DNA of 64,000 nt from positions 62,001 to 126,000 of the forward strand of contig CBDFFO010000003.1 in assembly GCA_965246805.1 (NCBI GenBank). Reading direction: 5' to 3'. Of this stretch, positions 8,966-18,121 are shown one piece after another (the stretch's first letter is position 1; each line of letters starts with the position of its first letter). The translations under genes were made by a program, and so were the position numbers. Source of the stretch: Schlegelella_A sp965246805. GTDB taxonomy: Bacteria; Pseudomonadota; Gammaproteobacteria; Burkholderiales; Burkholderiaceae_C. The notes under the pieces are model-generated. The model saw only the letters and a program-made list of their open reading frames with translations, was not told the DNA's origin and searched no databases.

Positions 8966-9607
8966 ATGTCCGACACACCGCTCTCACCCCACGCGTCGCC
9001 CATGTCGCCGCCTCCCCACGCCGCCTTTCGACCGCCCGACGCGCCCGCGGCGAGCCACTACAGCCGCGTCGCGGTCGTGTTGCACTGGTCGATCGCGCTG
9101 CTCATCCTCGCCAACGTCGTGCTCGGCCTGCTCGTCGATTCGTTGCCGGACGACTGGGTTCGAAGCGTCGTCGATACGCACAAGTCGACCGGCATCACGG
9201 TGCTCGGCCTGGTGCTGTTGCGCGTGCTGTGGCGCCTCGCCCATCCGCCGCCGAGCCTGCCGATGGGGTATGCGCGCTGGGAGCGCTCGCTCTCGCACGC
9301 CGTTCACGGTTCGCTCTATGCCTTGATGATCCTGCTGCCCCTCTCGGGTTGGCTGCACGACTCGGCCTGGAAAGACGCCGCGACCCATCCGATGCGCTGG
9401 TACGGGCTGATGCCGTGGCCCCGCATCGGCTTCGTGATGTCGATCGAACCCGGTTTGAAGGAGCAACTGCACACCGTTTTCGGGCAAGCGCACACGGTGC
9501 TGGGCTACGTGCTGTACGCGCTGCTGGCAGCCCACATCGTCGGCGCGCTGAAGCATCAGTGGTTCGATCGCGAGCGCGAACTGCAGCGGATGTGGTTCGG
9601 TCGCTGA
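8966..9607 (+). CDS. Cytochrome b561-type dihaem membrane protein
   Basis: A 213-aa four-helix membrane cytochrome b561 (bacterial CybB/YceJ-like). Conserved features are HYSRVAVVLHWSIALLI at the first helix, HKSTGITVLGLVLLRVLWRL at the second, HAVHGSLYALM at the third, and HTVLGYVLYALLAAHIVGAL with KHQWFDR at the end. The helix histidines can ligate two b haems. The family passes electrons from the quinol pool to periplasmic acceptors. The ATG at 8966 is used, with a second in-frame ATG at 9002. It is divergent from the glycosyltransferase. Confidence 0.88.
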   Translation: MSDTPLSPHASPMSPPPHAAFRPPDAPAASHYSRVAVVLHWSIALLILANVVLGLLVDSLPDDWVRSVVDTHKSTGITVLGLVLLRVLWRLAHPPPSLPMGYARWERSLSHAVHGSLYALMILLPLSGWLHDSAWKDAATHPMRWYGLMPWPRIGFVMSIEPGLKEQLHTVFGQAHTVLGYVLYALLAAHIVGALKHQWFDRERELQRMWFGR

Positions 9608-9655
9608 CGGCGAAGCAGCTGCCGACGGGGCCGATCGGCGCCACCAGTGCGGTGC

Positions 9656-10768
9656 TCAGCGGGCCATCGGCGCGGAGTCGAGCGTGGTCTCGGGCTCGAC
9701 CGGCACGATGACCGGTTCATCGCCGACGTCGGCGCCGGCCCGCGGCCGGTCGTGCCGGCCATCGACATGGCGTGCGAAACGCGCCGGATCGCGCCCGTGG
9801 GTCGGCGCCGCGTCGTCCCAAGGCCAGCCCCCAAACCGGGTGCGGCGGAAGTCGGCGTGCGTCTGCACGATCTCGGCCTGCGTGTTCATCACGAACGGAC
9901 CCGACTGCACGACCGGCTCGCCGATCGGCCGGCCCTGCAGCATTAGGAACTCGGCCTCGACCCCACCGTTGACGAGTTCGACGAGCCGCTCACCGCGCAG
10001 CTCGATCGCCGCATGCGAGCGCACCGTGTCACCCGCGACCTGAATCGACGAGCCCTTGAAGAAATAAAGGCTGCGCCGCGTGCTCGCCGCTTGCGCGGCG
10101 GGCAACGTGAAGCGCGCGTGCGGTGCCATGCGCAGGGTCCAGATCGCCAGGTCGGCGTCGGCTTCGCAGGCCCACGACGCCGGCGGTGGTGCGAGCGGCG
10201 TCAAGCGCTCGTTCGCATCGAAGCGACCGGCGATGCACGCGACCTGCGTCGTGCCGCCATCGGCATCGGTGTGGGTCGTGCGCGGGATGTCTTCGTGCCA
10301 GAACATCGTGAAATGGGGCTCGGCCATCTTGCTCTTGGCCGGCAGGTTGAGCCAGATCTGGAACAGCTCGAGCGGGTTCGCGTTCCCGGTGTCGACGAGC
10401 GGGAACATCTCGCTGTGCACGATGCCTTTGCCGGCCGTGAGCCACTGCACGTCGCCGCCACCGAAACGCGCGATCGCGCCGAGCGAATCGGCATGGTCGA
10501 TGAGGCCCTTGCGCACGATCGTGACGGTCTCGAAGCCGCGGTGAGGATGGCCCGGGAAGCCGGGCACCGGATGGCCGTGGTACATGCTCCAGCCGTCGCG
10601 GCGGCTGAAGTCCTGGCCGAGGTCGCGCCCGGCGAGCGAGGCGTCGGGACCCATCTCGGCGTTGGCCTTCGGATAGGCGTCGTCGTGATAGACGCAGAAG
10701 AGGAACGGGTCGATGGTGACCCACGGGAAGCCGAGGGGCTTGATCGAGAGGATGGGCGTGGTCGACAT
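9656..10768 (-). CDS. Pirin family cupin protein
   Basis: A 370-aa bicupin of the pirin family. The N-terminal cupin holds the metal ligands in GHPHRGFETVT and GKGIVHSE (His, His, His, Glu), as in pirins with quercetinase activity. The C-terminal pirin domain includes EFLMLQGRPIGEPVVQSGPF and TRFGGWPWDD. At 370 aa it is longer than the usual 230-300, with an extra N-terminal 30 residues and a C-terminal tail. It is convergent with the cytochrome b561 gene, with 48 bp between them. The physiological role is not predictable; quercetin-type dioxygenase activity is only possible. Confidence 0.88.
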   Translation of the reverse strand: MSTTPILSIKPLGFPWVTIDPFLFCVYHDDAYPKANAEMGPDASLAGRDLGQDFSRRDGWSMYHGHPVPGFPGHPHRGFETVTIVRKGLIDHADSLGAIARFGGGDVQWLTAGKGIVHSEMFPLVDTGNANPLELFQIWLNLPAKSKMAEPHFTMFWHEDIPRTTHTDADGGTTQVACIAGRFDANERLTPLAPPPASWACEADADLAIWTLRMAPHARFTLPAAQAASTRRSLYFFKGSSIQVAGDTVRSHAAIELRGERLVELVNGGVEAEFLMLQGRPIGEPVVQSGPFVMNTQAEIVQTHADFRRTRFGGWPWDDAAPTHGRDPARFARHVDGRHDRPRAGADVGDEPVIVPVEPETTLDSAPMAR

Positions 10769-10918
10769 GGCTGGCCTTTCCGGGACGACGGTGCTTCAGC
10801 GGCGGTGCGCGGCGAATCGATCCGGCATCTCGCTAACACTGCAGTTTGGGGCAGGGCTCGGCCATGCAATCGTCGACCGTCTTGTCGTCATCGTGCAATG
10901 GGGTTGAACCGCGACCGC

Positions 10919-10938
10919 GCTGCTCAAGTCCGAGCAGC
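10919..10938 (-). terminator. Stem-loop after the ABC-2 exporter operon
   Basis: A perfect 7-bp inverted repeat, GCTGCTC and GAGCAGC with a 6-nt loop, lies 3 nt beyond the stop codon of the permease gene. There is no T-run on the minus strand, so it is a weak intrinsic terminator or an mRNA 3'-end stabiliser. Confidence 0.45.
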
Positions 10939-10941
10939 CGT

Positions 10942-11703
10942 TCACGACTTCAGCCGATACCCGGTGCGGAAGATCCACGCGACGATGCCGAGCGACACCA
11001 ACAGGAACAGCACGGTCATGCCGAGACTCACTGCGAGGCTCACGTCGGAGCTGCCGTAGAAGCTCCAACGAAACCCGCTGATCAGGTAGACCACCGGGTT
11101 GAAGAGCGCGACGTGTTGCCAGAACGGCGGCAGCATGTCGATCGAGTAGAAGCTGCCGCCGAGAAACGTGAGCGGTGTGATGATGAGCAGCGGCACCACC
11201 TGCAGCTTCTCGAACCCGTCGGCCCAGATGCCGATGATGAAGCCGACCAGGCTGAACGTGACGGCCGTCAGCAACAGGAAGAGCACCATCCAGAACGGGT
11301 GGTCGATGTGCAGCGGCACGAAGAGCCGCGCCGTGATCAGGATGATGAGGCCCAGCCCGATCGACTTGCTCGCCGCGGCGCCCACGTAGCTGATGATGAT
11401 CTCGAGCGGCGAGATCGGCGCCGACAGGAGTTCGTAGATGGTGCCGCTGAATTTCGGAAAGTAGATGCCGAACGACGCGTTCGAGATGCTCTGCGTGAGC
11501 AGCGAGAGCATCACGAGGCCGGGCACGATGAAGGCGCCGTAACTGGTGCCGCCCACTTCCGGAATGCGCGAACCGATGGCCGCGCCGAACACGATGAAGT
11601 AGAGCGAGGTCGAGATCACCGGCGAGATCACGCTCTGCATCAGCGTGCGGCGCGTGCGCTGCATCTCGAAGTTGTAGATCGCGCGGATGGCGTGGATGTT
11701 CAT
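10942..11703 (-). CDS. ABC-2 type exporter permease
   Basis: A 253-aa inner-membrane permease with about six hydrophobic segments. It carries the ABC-2 features SGTIYELLSAPISPLEIIIS (coupling region) and PLTFLGGSFYSIDMLPPFWQ, close to E. coli YadH. Its ATG at 11703 overlaps the stop of the upstream ATPase gene by 4 nt, so the two are translationally coupled and form one exporter. Substrates of the YadG/YadH group are poorly known; proposals include drugs and lipids. Confidence 0.9.
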   Translation of the reverse strand: MNIHAIRAIYNFEMQRTRRTLMQSVISPVISTSLYFIVFGAAIGSRIPEVGGTSYGAFIVPGLVMLSLLTQSISNASFGIYFPKFSGTIYELLSAPISPLEIIISYVGAAASKSIGLGLIILITARLFVPLHIDHPFWMVLFLLLTAVTFSLVGFIIGIWADGFEKLQVVPLLIITPLTFLGGSFYSIDMLPPFWQHVALFNPVVYLISGFRWSFYGSSDVSLAVSLGMTVLFLLVSLGIVAWIFRTGYRLKS

Positions 11704-12620
11704 GACTTCACCAGGTCGACGAAGATGTCCTCGAGCGAGCTCTGACTGGTGCGCAGGTCCTTGAACGCGATGCCGGCGTCTTCCATGTCCTTCAGCAGGT
11801 CGACCATGCTGGCGCGGTCGTCTTCCGAGCGGTAGGTGTAGGTGAGTTCGGTGCCATCGGGCGACAACGCGAGGTCGTATGAGGCGAGCGCGACCGGCAC
11901 GCTCGCGACGGGTGAATGCAATTGCAGCGTGAGCGCCTTCTTGCCGAGCTTGCGCATCAGTTCGGCCTTCTCCTCGACGAGGATGACCCGGCCCTTGGTG
12001 ATCACGCCGATACGGTCGGCCATCTCCTCGGCCTCGTCGATGTAGTGGGTGGTGAGGATCACCGTCACGCCGGTCTCGCGCAGGTCGCGCACGAGCTGCC
12101 ACATGTCACGCCGGAGCGCGACGTCGACACCGGCGGTCGGCTCGTCCAGGAAAAGGATCTTCGGCTCGTGCGACAGCGCCTTCGCGATCAAGAGGCGCCG
12201 CTTCATGCCGCCCGAGAGCGTGATGATCTTGTTGTCTTTTTTGTCCCAGAGCGACAACGCTCGCAGTGTCTTTTCGATGTGCGCCGGGTTCGGCGCGAGA
12301 CCGAACAGGCCGCGGCTGAACGAGACCGTGCCCCACACCGATTCGAAGGCATCAGTCGTGAGCTCCTGCGGCACCAGGCCGATCAACGAACGACACGCGC
12401 GGTACTCGCGCACGATGTCGTGGCCGTCGACGGTGACACTGCCGCTCGACACGTTGACGATGCCGCAGACGATGCTGATCAGCGTCGTCTTGCCGGCGCC
12501 ATTGGGCCCGAGCAGCGCGAAGATCTCGCCGCGCTCGATCTCCAGGTTGACGTCTTGCAGCGCCTGAAAGCCCGACGCGTACGACTTCGACACGTGGGCG
12601 ATCGACAGGATGGATGGCAT
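11700..12620 (-). CDS. ABC exporter ATP-binding protein (YadG-like)
   Basis: A 306-aa ATPase subunit. Walker A is GPNGAGKTT (about 38-46), the signature is LSGGMKRR, Walker B is KILFLDEPTAGVD, and the switch histidine is in LTTHYIDEAEEMADR. The C-terminal 70 residues, after the nucleotide-binding domain, resemble the DUF4162 extension seen in export ATPases. It is first in a two-gene operon with the coupled permease, and starts 30 bp from the end of the helicase gene on the same strand. Confidence 0.92.
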   Translation of the reverse strand: MPSILSIAHVSKSYASGFQALQDVNLEIERGEIFALLGPNGAGKTTLISIVCGIVNVSSGSVTVDGHDIVREYRACRSLIGLVPQELTTDAFESVWGTVSFSRGLFGLAPNPAHIEKTLRALSLWDKKDNKIITLSGGMKRRLLIAKALSHEPKILFLDEPTAGVDVALRRDMWQLVRDLRETGVTVILTTHYIDEAEEMADRIGVITKGRVILVEEKAELMRKLGKKALTLQLHSPVASVPVALASYDLALSPDGTELTYTYRSEDDRASMVDLLKDMEDAGIAFKDLRTSQSSLEDIFVDLVKS

Positions 12621-12650
12621 GGCGGAAGGATAGCCGTCGGCGACCCGTGT

Positions 12651-15389
12651 TCAGCTCGGCGCGCGCGCGGGCCTTCTTTTTCTCGCCGACGGCATGGCCG
12701 TGGTCGCGTCGCGTTTTCTGGCCCGCGGCATCGCCGTTGTCGCGTCGCCGCCGGGTGCGGTCACGACCAGCTCGGCATGGTTCGCTTCGCGCTCCATGTC
12801 CTTCAGCATGCGATCGAGCCGGTCCTTCAGCTTCTCGGTCGACAGCTTTTCCCGGAAGCGCTCGACCATTAACGGCAGCGCGAACGGGCTGGGCACCTTC
12901 AGGTCGACGAACACCACCCGTTGCTCGCGCATGCGCTGCAGCACCTCGGCCAGGCGCCGGATGTCGAGCTCTTGGCTCAGCACCTCGGTCTGCGCCTGCG
13001 TCAGCAACATGTTGTCGGCGTCGTATTTCTTGAACACCTCGTAGAACAAGGTGCTCGAGGCCTGCAGTTGGCGCGCGCTCTTCGGCTGGCCGGGATAGCC
13101 GGTCGATATGAGCCCCGAGACCCGCGCGATCTCGCGAAAGCGGCGGCGCGCGAGTTCGCTCGAGTTCAGGCTCGCGAACACGTCACGCAGCAGGTCGGCT
13201 TCGTCGAAGAGGCTTTGATCGCGCAACGCGGCCGGGTCGACCGGCAACGCGCTCAGCAACTCGAGACCGTAGTCGTTGATGGAGATGCTGAAGGTGTTGG
13301 GCGCCTCTTTCGCGAGCCGCCACGCGAGCAGGCTGCCGAGTCCGATGTGAGCGTTGCGCCCGGCGAAGGGATAGATGAACAGGTGCTGGCCCTCGCGCGA
13401 CCGGAAGCGCTCGATCAGCAGCGTCGATGGCGTCGGCAGGGCGGACAGGTGCGCCTGCGTTTCCAGCATCGGCTTCGCAGCCAGGAGTTCGGGCTCGTCG
13501 AAATCGCCTTGCGCGGCGCCGGCGAGCACCTCGAGCACCGCGTCGGCGAGCTCGTTCGAAAGCGGCATCTTGGCGCCCGCCCAGCTGATCATCGCGGCCT
13601 TCTTCGTTTCGTTGCGCTTGACGTAGCACGTCATCTCCTCGGCGCGGATGAACTCGAGGTTGCGGCCCGCGAAAACGAAGCAGTCGCCGGGCCGCAGGCG
13701 CGCGACGAAGCCCTCTTCGACGGTGCCGATGCGCCCGCCCGACAGGTACTTCACCTGCATCGACGAATCCGACACGATGGTGCCGATGCCGAGCTTGTGA
13801 CGGCGGCCGACGCCGCGATCGGGCACGCGGTAGCGGCCGTCGACCCATTGCACGCGGTGGTACTCCGGGTACGCGGTGAGGCTCGATCCGCCCTTCTCGA
13901 CGAAGTCGAGCGCCCACTGAAACTCGTCGCGCGTGAGGTGCCGATAGGCCCACGCGCGACGCACCTCGTCGTAGAGCGCATCGGCCGTGAAGCCGCCGCC
14001 GAGGGCGACCGTCACCAGGTGCTGCACCAGCACGTCGAACGGCTTGTCGGGCGTCGCGCGTTTCTCGATCTTGCCCGCCTGCGCGGCGCGGCGGGCGGCC
14101 ACCGCCTCGACCAGCTCGAGCGTGTTTGTCGGCACCAGCGTGATCCGGCTCGCCCGGCCCGGCGCGTGGCCGCTGCGGCCGGCGCGTTGCAGCAGGCGCG
14201 CGACGCCTTTCGCGGAGCCGATCTGCAGCACGCGCTCGACCGGCAGGAAATCGACGCCGAGGTCGAGCGACGAGGTCGCGACGACCGCCTTCAGCCGCCC
14301 CTCCTTCAAGCCGAGCTCGACCCAGTCACGCACCTCCTTGTCGAGCGACCCATGGTGCAGCGCGACCACGCCGGCCCACTCGGGCCGCTCGGCCAGCAGC
14401 AGCTGGTACCAGGCCTCGGCCTGCGAACGCATGTTGACGAAGACCAGCGTTGTCGTCGAACGCTCGATCTCTTCGACGACCGGGTGCTGCATCTGCTTGC
14501 CCAGGTGACCGCCCCACGAGAAGCGACCCGGGTTGTCGGGCAAGAGCGTGTCGATGACGAGCGTCTTGTCGACACGGCCGCGCACCATCTCGCCAGCGTC
14601 GCCGCCGAGCAGCACCCGCATGGCGTCTTCGAGGTTGCCGAGCGTCGCGCTCAGGCCCCACACCGCCAGCGACGGGTTCCAGTTCTTCAATCGCGCGATC
14701 GCGAGCTGCACCTGCACGCCGCGCTTGTTGCCCATCAACTCGTGCCACTCGTCGACGATCACGGTGTGCACGCCGTCGAGCTCGAGGGCGGCATGCTCGC
14801 GCGTCAGCATCAACGACAGCGATTCGGGCGTCGTGATGAGCGCCGTCGGAAATCGACGGTCCTGGCGCGCGCGCTCGGCGGCCGGCGTGTCGCCGGTCCG
14901 GACGCCGACGCTCCACGTCATGCCCATCTCGCGCAGCGGTTCGCGGATGGCCCGCGCCGAATCGGCGGCCAGCGCGCGCATCGGCGTGAGCCACAACACG
15001 CCGAGCTTCGGTGCCGTTGCGGGCCGTGCCGGCACGCCGAGCGCCAGGCCGCGCAGCACGGCGCCGAACCACACGGCATAGGTCTTTCCGGAACCCGTGG
15101 TCGCATGCAGCAGGCCGCTTCGGCCGGCGGCCGCAGCGGCCCAGACCTCGCGCTGAAACGGGAACGGTTGCCAGCCGAGCGCGGTAAACCAAGCGTCGGG
15201 CGATGGCGGGTCGGTGAAATCGATCGGGTGGCGAGCGGGCTCGAGAGCGTGGTCGGGCTGGCGCGGCGGCGCCGCCGGGTCGAGCACGGCGCCATCCCGC
15301 GCGTTCAACGGTGGCGCACCGATCACCGGCCCCGCGTCGCCGGCCGGCGCGACGATGTGTTTGCGCTTGGCCGCGCGCAGGCCCCTCAT
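12651..15389 (-). CDS. Ligase-associated DEXH-box helicase (Lhr-like)
   Basis: A 912-aa superfamily 2 DNA helicase of the Lhr-Core type found with bacterial ligase-associated damage response genes. Motif I is ATTGSGKT (96-103), motif II is VDEWHE (DEWH 213-216, a DEXH box), motif III is GLSATLG, motif VI is LQRAGRSGH, then an Lhr-type winged-helix/DUF4145-like C-terminal core. The last 40 residues are a basic tail with a repeated RARKRDATTAMP-like unit. The ATG at 15389 has GGTGAGG about 7 nt upstream and starts 7 nt after the antiporter stop; upstream ATG 15446 would overlap the antiporter. Its usual partners (ligase and exonuclease) are 4.7 kb away. Confidence 0.92.
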   Translation of the reverse strand: MRGLRAAKRKHIVAPAGDAGPVIGAPPLNARDGAVLDPAAPPRQPDHALEPARHPIDFTDPPSPDAWFTALGWQPFPFQREVWAAAAAGRSGLLHATTGSGKTYAVWFGAVLRGLALGVPARPATAPKLGVLWLTPMRALAADSARAIREPLREMGMTWSVGVRTGDTPAAERARQDRRFPTALITTPESLSLMLTREHAALELDGVHTVIVDEWHELMGNKRGVQVQLAIARLKNWNPSLAVWGLSATLGNLEDAMRVLLGGDAGEMVRGRVDKTLVIDTLLPDNPGRFSWGGHLGKQMQHPVVEEIERSTTTLVFVNMRSQAEAWYQLLLAERPEWAGVVALHHGSLDKEVRDWVELGLKEGRLKAVVATSSLDLGVDFLPVERVLQIGSAKGVARLLQRAGRSGHAPGRASRITLVPTNTLELVEAVAARRAAQAGKIEKRATPDKPFDVLVQHLVTVALGGGFTADALYDEVRRAWAYRHLTRDEFQWALDFVEKGGSSLTAYPEYHRVQWVDGRYRVPDRGVGRRHKLGIGTIVSDSSMQVKYLSGGRIGTVEEGFVARLRPGDCFVFAGRNLEFIRAEEMTCYVKRNETKKAAMISWAGAKMPLSNELADAVLEVLAGAAQGDFDEPELLAAKPMLETQAHLSALPTPSTLLIERFRSREGQHLFIYPFAGRNAHIGLGSLLAWRLAKEAPNTFSISINDYGLELLSALPVDPAALRDQSLFDEADLLRDVFASLNSSELARRRFREIARVSGLISTGYPGQPKSARQLQASSTLFYEVFKKYDADNMLLTQAQTEVLSQELDIRRLAEVLQRMREQRVVFVDLKVPSPFALPLMVERFREKLSTEKLKDRLDRMLKDMEREANHAELVVTAPGGDATTAMPRARKRDATTAMPSARKRRPARAPS

Positions 15390-15396
15390 CGAAACC

Positions 15397-16842
15397 TCAC
15401 CGCGGTTCGGCCGCGCGCGCGTGCGCCGGCTTCTTGCGCCGTTCATACAACGCCATCAACGGCGTCACCGACACGCCATGCACGACGATGGAGACCACCA
15501 TCACCGATAACGTCAACGCGCCGAGCGTTGCCGCCAGCCCGGCCGAGACGCCATGGTTGATCGCATACGCGAGGTAATACAACGAGCCGATGCCGCGGAT
15601 CCCGAACCAGCCGATCAACGCGCGCTGCGAGCGCAGCGACTTCGAGCCCGCCAAGCCCACCATCACCGAAAGCGGTCGTATCACGAACAGCAGCAACGCG
15701 ACGAAGCCCCACGACGCCAGCCGCCAGTCGACCGACCACAACAGCATGCCGATCGCGATCACCACCGCGACCTCGCCGATGCGCTCCATCTGCTCATTGA
15801 AGCTCAGCATCGCATGCGCCATGAACGCCGGCGCGTGCTTGGGGTCGGTCGCGACCTGCTCCGCATGGCTCGCATCGGGGTTGGCGTGCGCCTCCGCCGC
15901 GACCTCGGCCGAGCGCTTGCGGCGCGAAGCCGCCACGGCAGCGACGCGCTTCGGCTTCGGCGCTTCGTCGAGCGCTGCCGCTGCCGACGCGGTTTGGTCG
16001 GTCGCGTCGCCGATGGCGTGGCTCTCAACGCTCGCGCGTTGCTCGAGACGTCGCAGCGCCACGCCCGCGGCGAACACCGCGAGAAAGCCGTAGGCGTTGG
16101 CGAGCACCGAGACGCCGTAGGCGAGCCCGATCAGTCCGAGCGCGAGGAAGTCGTCACCGCCGACCGCTTCCTTGCGGGTGCGGCGCAGATGGAGCACGAG
16201 CCAGCCGATCGCATTGCCGAACAGCGCGCCGATACCGATGCCGCCGAACACCCCCCACACCAGATCGACGCCGAACGAGAGCCAGCCGAAGCTCGCTTCG
16301 CTGCCGATGCCCAAAAGACCGAGGCCGAGCAGCACCACCGGATACGCGGTGCCGTCGTTGAGCCCGGCCTCGCCGGTCAGCGCGAAGCGCAACCGGTCGC
16401 GGTCGGTGGGATTGGCCACCTGCACCTCGGACGCGAGCACCGGATCGGTCGGCGCGAGGATGCCGCCAAGCAGAACCGCTGCACCGAGCGGCAACCCGAG
16501 CCAGTAAACACCGGTCGCCGCGATCAGCGCCACCGTCACGAGCATCGAGCCGACGGCCAGACGCAACGGCAACAGCCAGCGGCCATCGCCGAGGCCCACG
16601 CTCATCTTCAGGCCCGACGTGAACAGCGACAGCAGCACCACGATTTCGGCGCCATGCTCGAGCAGCACACGATGCGAAGGCAGCGTGAGTGCGCTCCAGC
16701 CGAGCCAGAGCGGGCTCGTCGCCGCGCCCACCGAGAGGTAGAGCATCGACGTGCTGAGCGGCAGTCGCGAAAGTCGGTTCTCCACCAAAGCCATGCCCAC
16801 CAGCAGCAGCCCGATGAGTGCTGCCCATCCCGCAAAGTCCAT
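15397..16842 (-). CDS. Cation:proton antiporter (NhaP/CPA1-like)
   Basis: A 481-aa inner-membrane antiporter with about 12 hydrophobic segments. Key motifs are GGILAPTDPVLASEVQ (128-142) and the ion-binding LTGEAGLNDGTAYP with the Asn-Asp pair at 162-163, both typical of NhaP-type CPA1 exchangers. An unusual hydrophilic Ala/Lys/Glu-rich insert at about residues 275-337 sits between transmembrane segments. It ends 7 nt upstream of the helicase start and probably shares its transcript. Whether it moves Na+ or K+ cannot be decided. Confidence 0.88.
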   Translation of the reverse strand: MDFAGWAALIGLLLVGMALVENRLSRLPLSTSMLYLSVGAATSPLWLGWSALTLPSHRVLLEHGAEIVVLLSLFTSGLKMSVGLGDGRWLLPLRLAVGSMLVTVALIAATGVYWLGLPLGAAVLLGGILAPTDPVLASEVQVANPTDRDRLRFALTGEAGLNDGTAYPVVLLGLGLLGIGSEASFGWLSFGVDLVWGVFGGIGIGALFGNAIGWLVLHLRRTRKEAVGGDDFLALGLIGLAYGVSVLANAYGFLAVFAAGVALRRLEQRASVESHAIGDATDQTASAAAALDEAPKPKRVAAVAASRRKRSAEVAAEAHANPDASHAEQVATDPKHAPAFMAHAMLSFNEQMERIGEVAVVIAIGMLLWSVDWRLASWGFVALLLFVIRPLSVMVGLAGSKSLRSQRALIGWFGIRGIGSLYYLAYAINHGVSAGLAATLGALTLSVMVVSIVVHGVSVTPLMALYERRKKPAHARAAEPR

Positions 16843-16954
16843 GGAAGTCCTGCTTGCGACGGTGTCGCCAAGCGAAGGTCTTCCGCTCGGGCCCGAGGCG
16901 CTGCGACCCGAACACCGGGCGCTTCATGCGTCGCGCAGACGACCTTAGCAGAGG

Positions 16955-16997
16955 GCGCACCGGCGTTTCGGATTGGGTCAGGGCAACGCCGGTGCGC
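16955..16997. repeat. 13-bp perfect inverted repeat between EAL gene and antiporter
   Basis: The arms GCGCACCGGCGTT (16955-16967) and AACGCCGGTGCGC (16985-16997) are perfect, with a 17-nt loop. It lies downstream of the EAL gene and upstream of the antiporter start, both on the minus strand. No T-run follows on either side, so terminator, operator and recombination remnant are all open. Confidence 0.6.
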
Positions 16998-17005
16998 TCG
17001 GTCGT

Positions 17006-17031
17006 CGCGCTCGGGTGCCGCGCTCGGGTGC
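17006..17031. repeat. Tandem 13-bp direct repeat
   Basis: Two exact copies of CGCGCTCGGGTGC stand head to tail, 8 bp beyond the 13-bp inverted repeat, in the same intergenic space. It may be slippage or part of a regulatory site. Confidence 0.55.
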
Positions 17032-17079
17032 CGCGGCGATTGGTCCCGCCGCGACATCGCGAGCGGCGGCCGCCGGCCA

Positions 17080-17898
17080 TCACGCCATCCACGCCACCGG
17101 GTTGATCTCGCCGCGCGCCTGGAACATCGGCCAGCTGTAGAGAAAGCCTTGCTGCAGCGTGATGCCGGTGGCATACAGAAAGTCGCGCTCGCCGGCCGTT
17201 TCGACGCCTTCGCCGACGATGCGGATGCCGAGGTCGCTGCAGGTCTTGACGAGGCCGGAAACGATGGCCTGGCGCGGCGCGCTGGTATCGATGCCGCGCA
17301 CCAGTGCCATGTCGAGCTTGATGAGGTCGGGTTGAAAGTCGGCGAGCAGCGTAAGGCCCGCGTAGCCTGCGCCGAAGTCATCGATGGCGGTGAGAAAGCC
17401 GCAGCGCTTGTATTCGCGCATCACTTCGGCAAGCCATTTGGCGTCGTCGACGCGGTCGCCCTCGGTCGTTTCGAAAATGATGCGTTCGACCGGAAAGTCG
17501 GTCGCGCGCGCCGCTTCGAGCGTGGTGCGAATGCAGACCTCGGGCTTGTAGATCGCGTTCGGCAGGAAGTTGATCGAGAGCTTTTCGCGAATGCCGATCT
17601 CTGCTGCGCCCTTGATCGCCTTGACCCGGCACGCCTGGTCGAATCGGTAGCGGTTGTGGTCGTTCACCTTCGCGAGCACCGAGCCGGCGGTCTCCCCCGC
17701 CGGGCCACGCACGAGCGCTTCGTGCGCATAGACCGTGTGCGACGCGAGATCGACGATGGGTTGGTAAGCGAAGCCGAATTTGAAGGGCAGCGATTCGGCT
17801 GGCGAACAGCCCGTGCAAGCCGGCTTTTCTTCGTTCAACGGAACGAAGTTCGACGGCGGCGACGGTGACGGCGGGACGGAAAGACTGGAAGCATTCAT
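17080..17898 (-). CDS. EAL domain protein (putative c-di-GMP phosphodiesterase)
   Basis: A 272-aa cytosolic EAL protein. The active-site set looks complete: EALVRG, INFLPNAI (Asn), IIFETTEG (Glu), IDDFGAGYAGL (Asp-Asp), LIKLDMALVRGID (Lys), VGEGVET (Glu) and QQGFLYSWP (Gln). It should therefore hydrolyse cyclic di-GMP. Before it there is a short Ser/Pro N-terminus and a CTGC pair, resembling the small BLUF/TlpA-type 'EAL only' proteins. The ATG at 17898 is chosen because residues upstream are unlike protein and no Shine-Dalgarno is obvious anywhere. It stands alone, flanked by repeats. Confidence 0.87.
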   Translation of the reverse strand: MNASSLSVPPSPSPPSNFVPLNEEKPACTGCSPAESLPFKFGFAYQPIVDLASHTVYAHEALVRGPAGETAGSVLAKVNDHNRYRFDQACRVKAIKGAAEIGIREKLSINFLPNAIYKPEVCIRTTLEAARATDFPVERIIFETTEGDRVDDAKWLAEVMREYKRCGFLTAIDDFGAGYAGLTLLADFQPDLIKLDMALVRGIDTSAPRQAIVSGLVKTCSDLGIRIVGEGVETAGERDFLYATGITLQQGFLYSWPMFQARGEINPVAWMA

Positions 17899-18069
17899 CG
17901 CGGGGCACCGGTGACACGCCTGCGGGCGCGCCGCAACCTCCGATGTTGTTTTGCGCAGTGGCGGCACCGTTAAATTCGGCGCCTCGCCGACGAACTTGAG
18001 CTCGGTGTGCAACCGATGCGCAAGCAATGCGCCTGCGCAGTCGTGCGCCTGCACTTCAGCTGGGCCGGC

Positions 18070-18093
18070 CGTGGAAGATTCACGCTTCCCACG
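18070..18093 (-). terminator. Imperfect stem-loop downstream of the DUF429 gene
   Basis: The arms CGTGGGAAG and CTTCCACG pair over 8 bp with one bulge and a 7-nt loop, 29 nt past the DUF429 stop on the minus strand. No T-run is present, so termination is only suggested. Confidence 0.3.
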
Positions 18094-18121
18094 GCACACG
18101 CCGCGTTGAACGGCTGGTCAA

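Noticed and set aside
12921..15560. Very long plus-strand open frame (879 codons) opposite the helicase
   Set aside because: It is antisense to a gene with full helicase motifs; it is rich in Arg, Ala and Asp with no domain pattern, typical of open antisense frames in GC-rich DNA.
15553..17868. Plus-strand frame of 771 codons opposite antiporter and EAL genes
   Set aside because: Crosses two real genes with clear motifs; composition is Arg/Ala/His-rich without domains.
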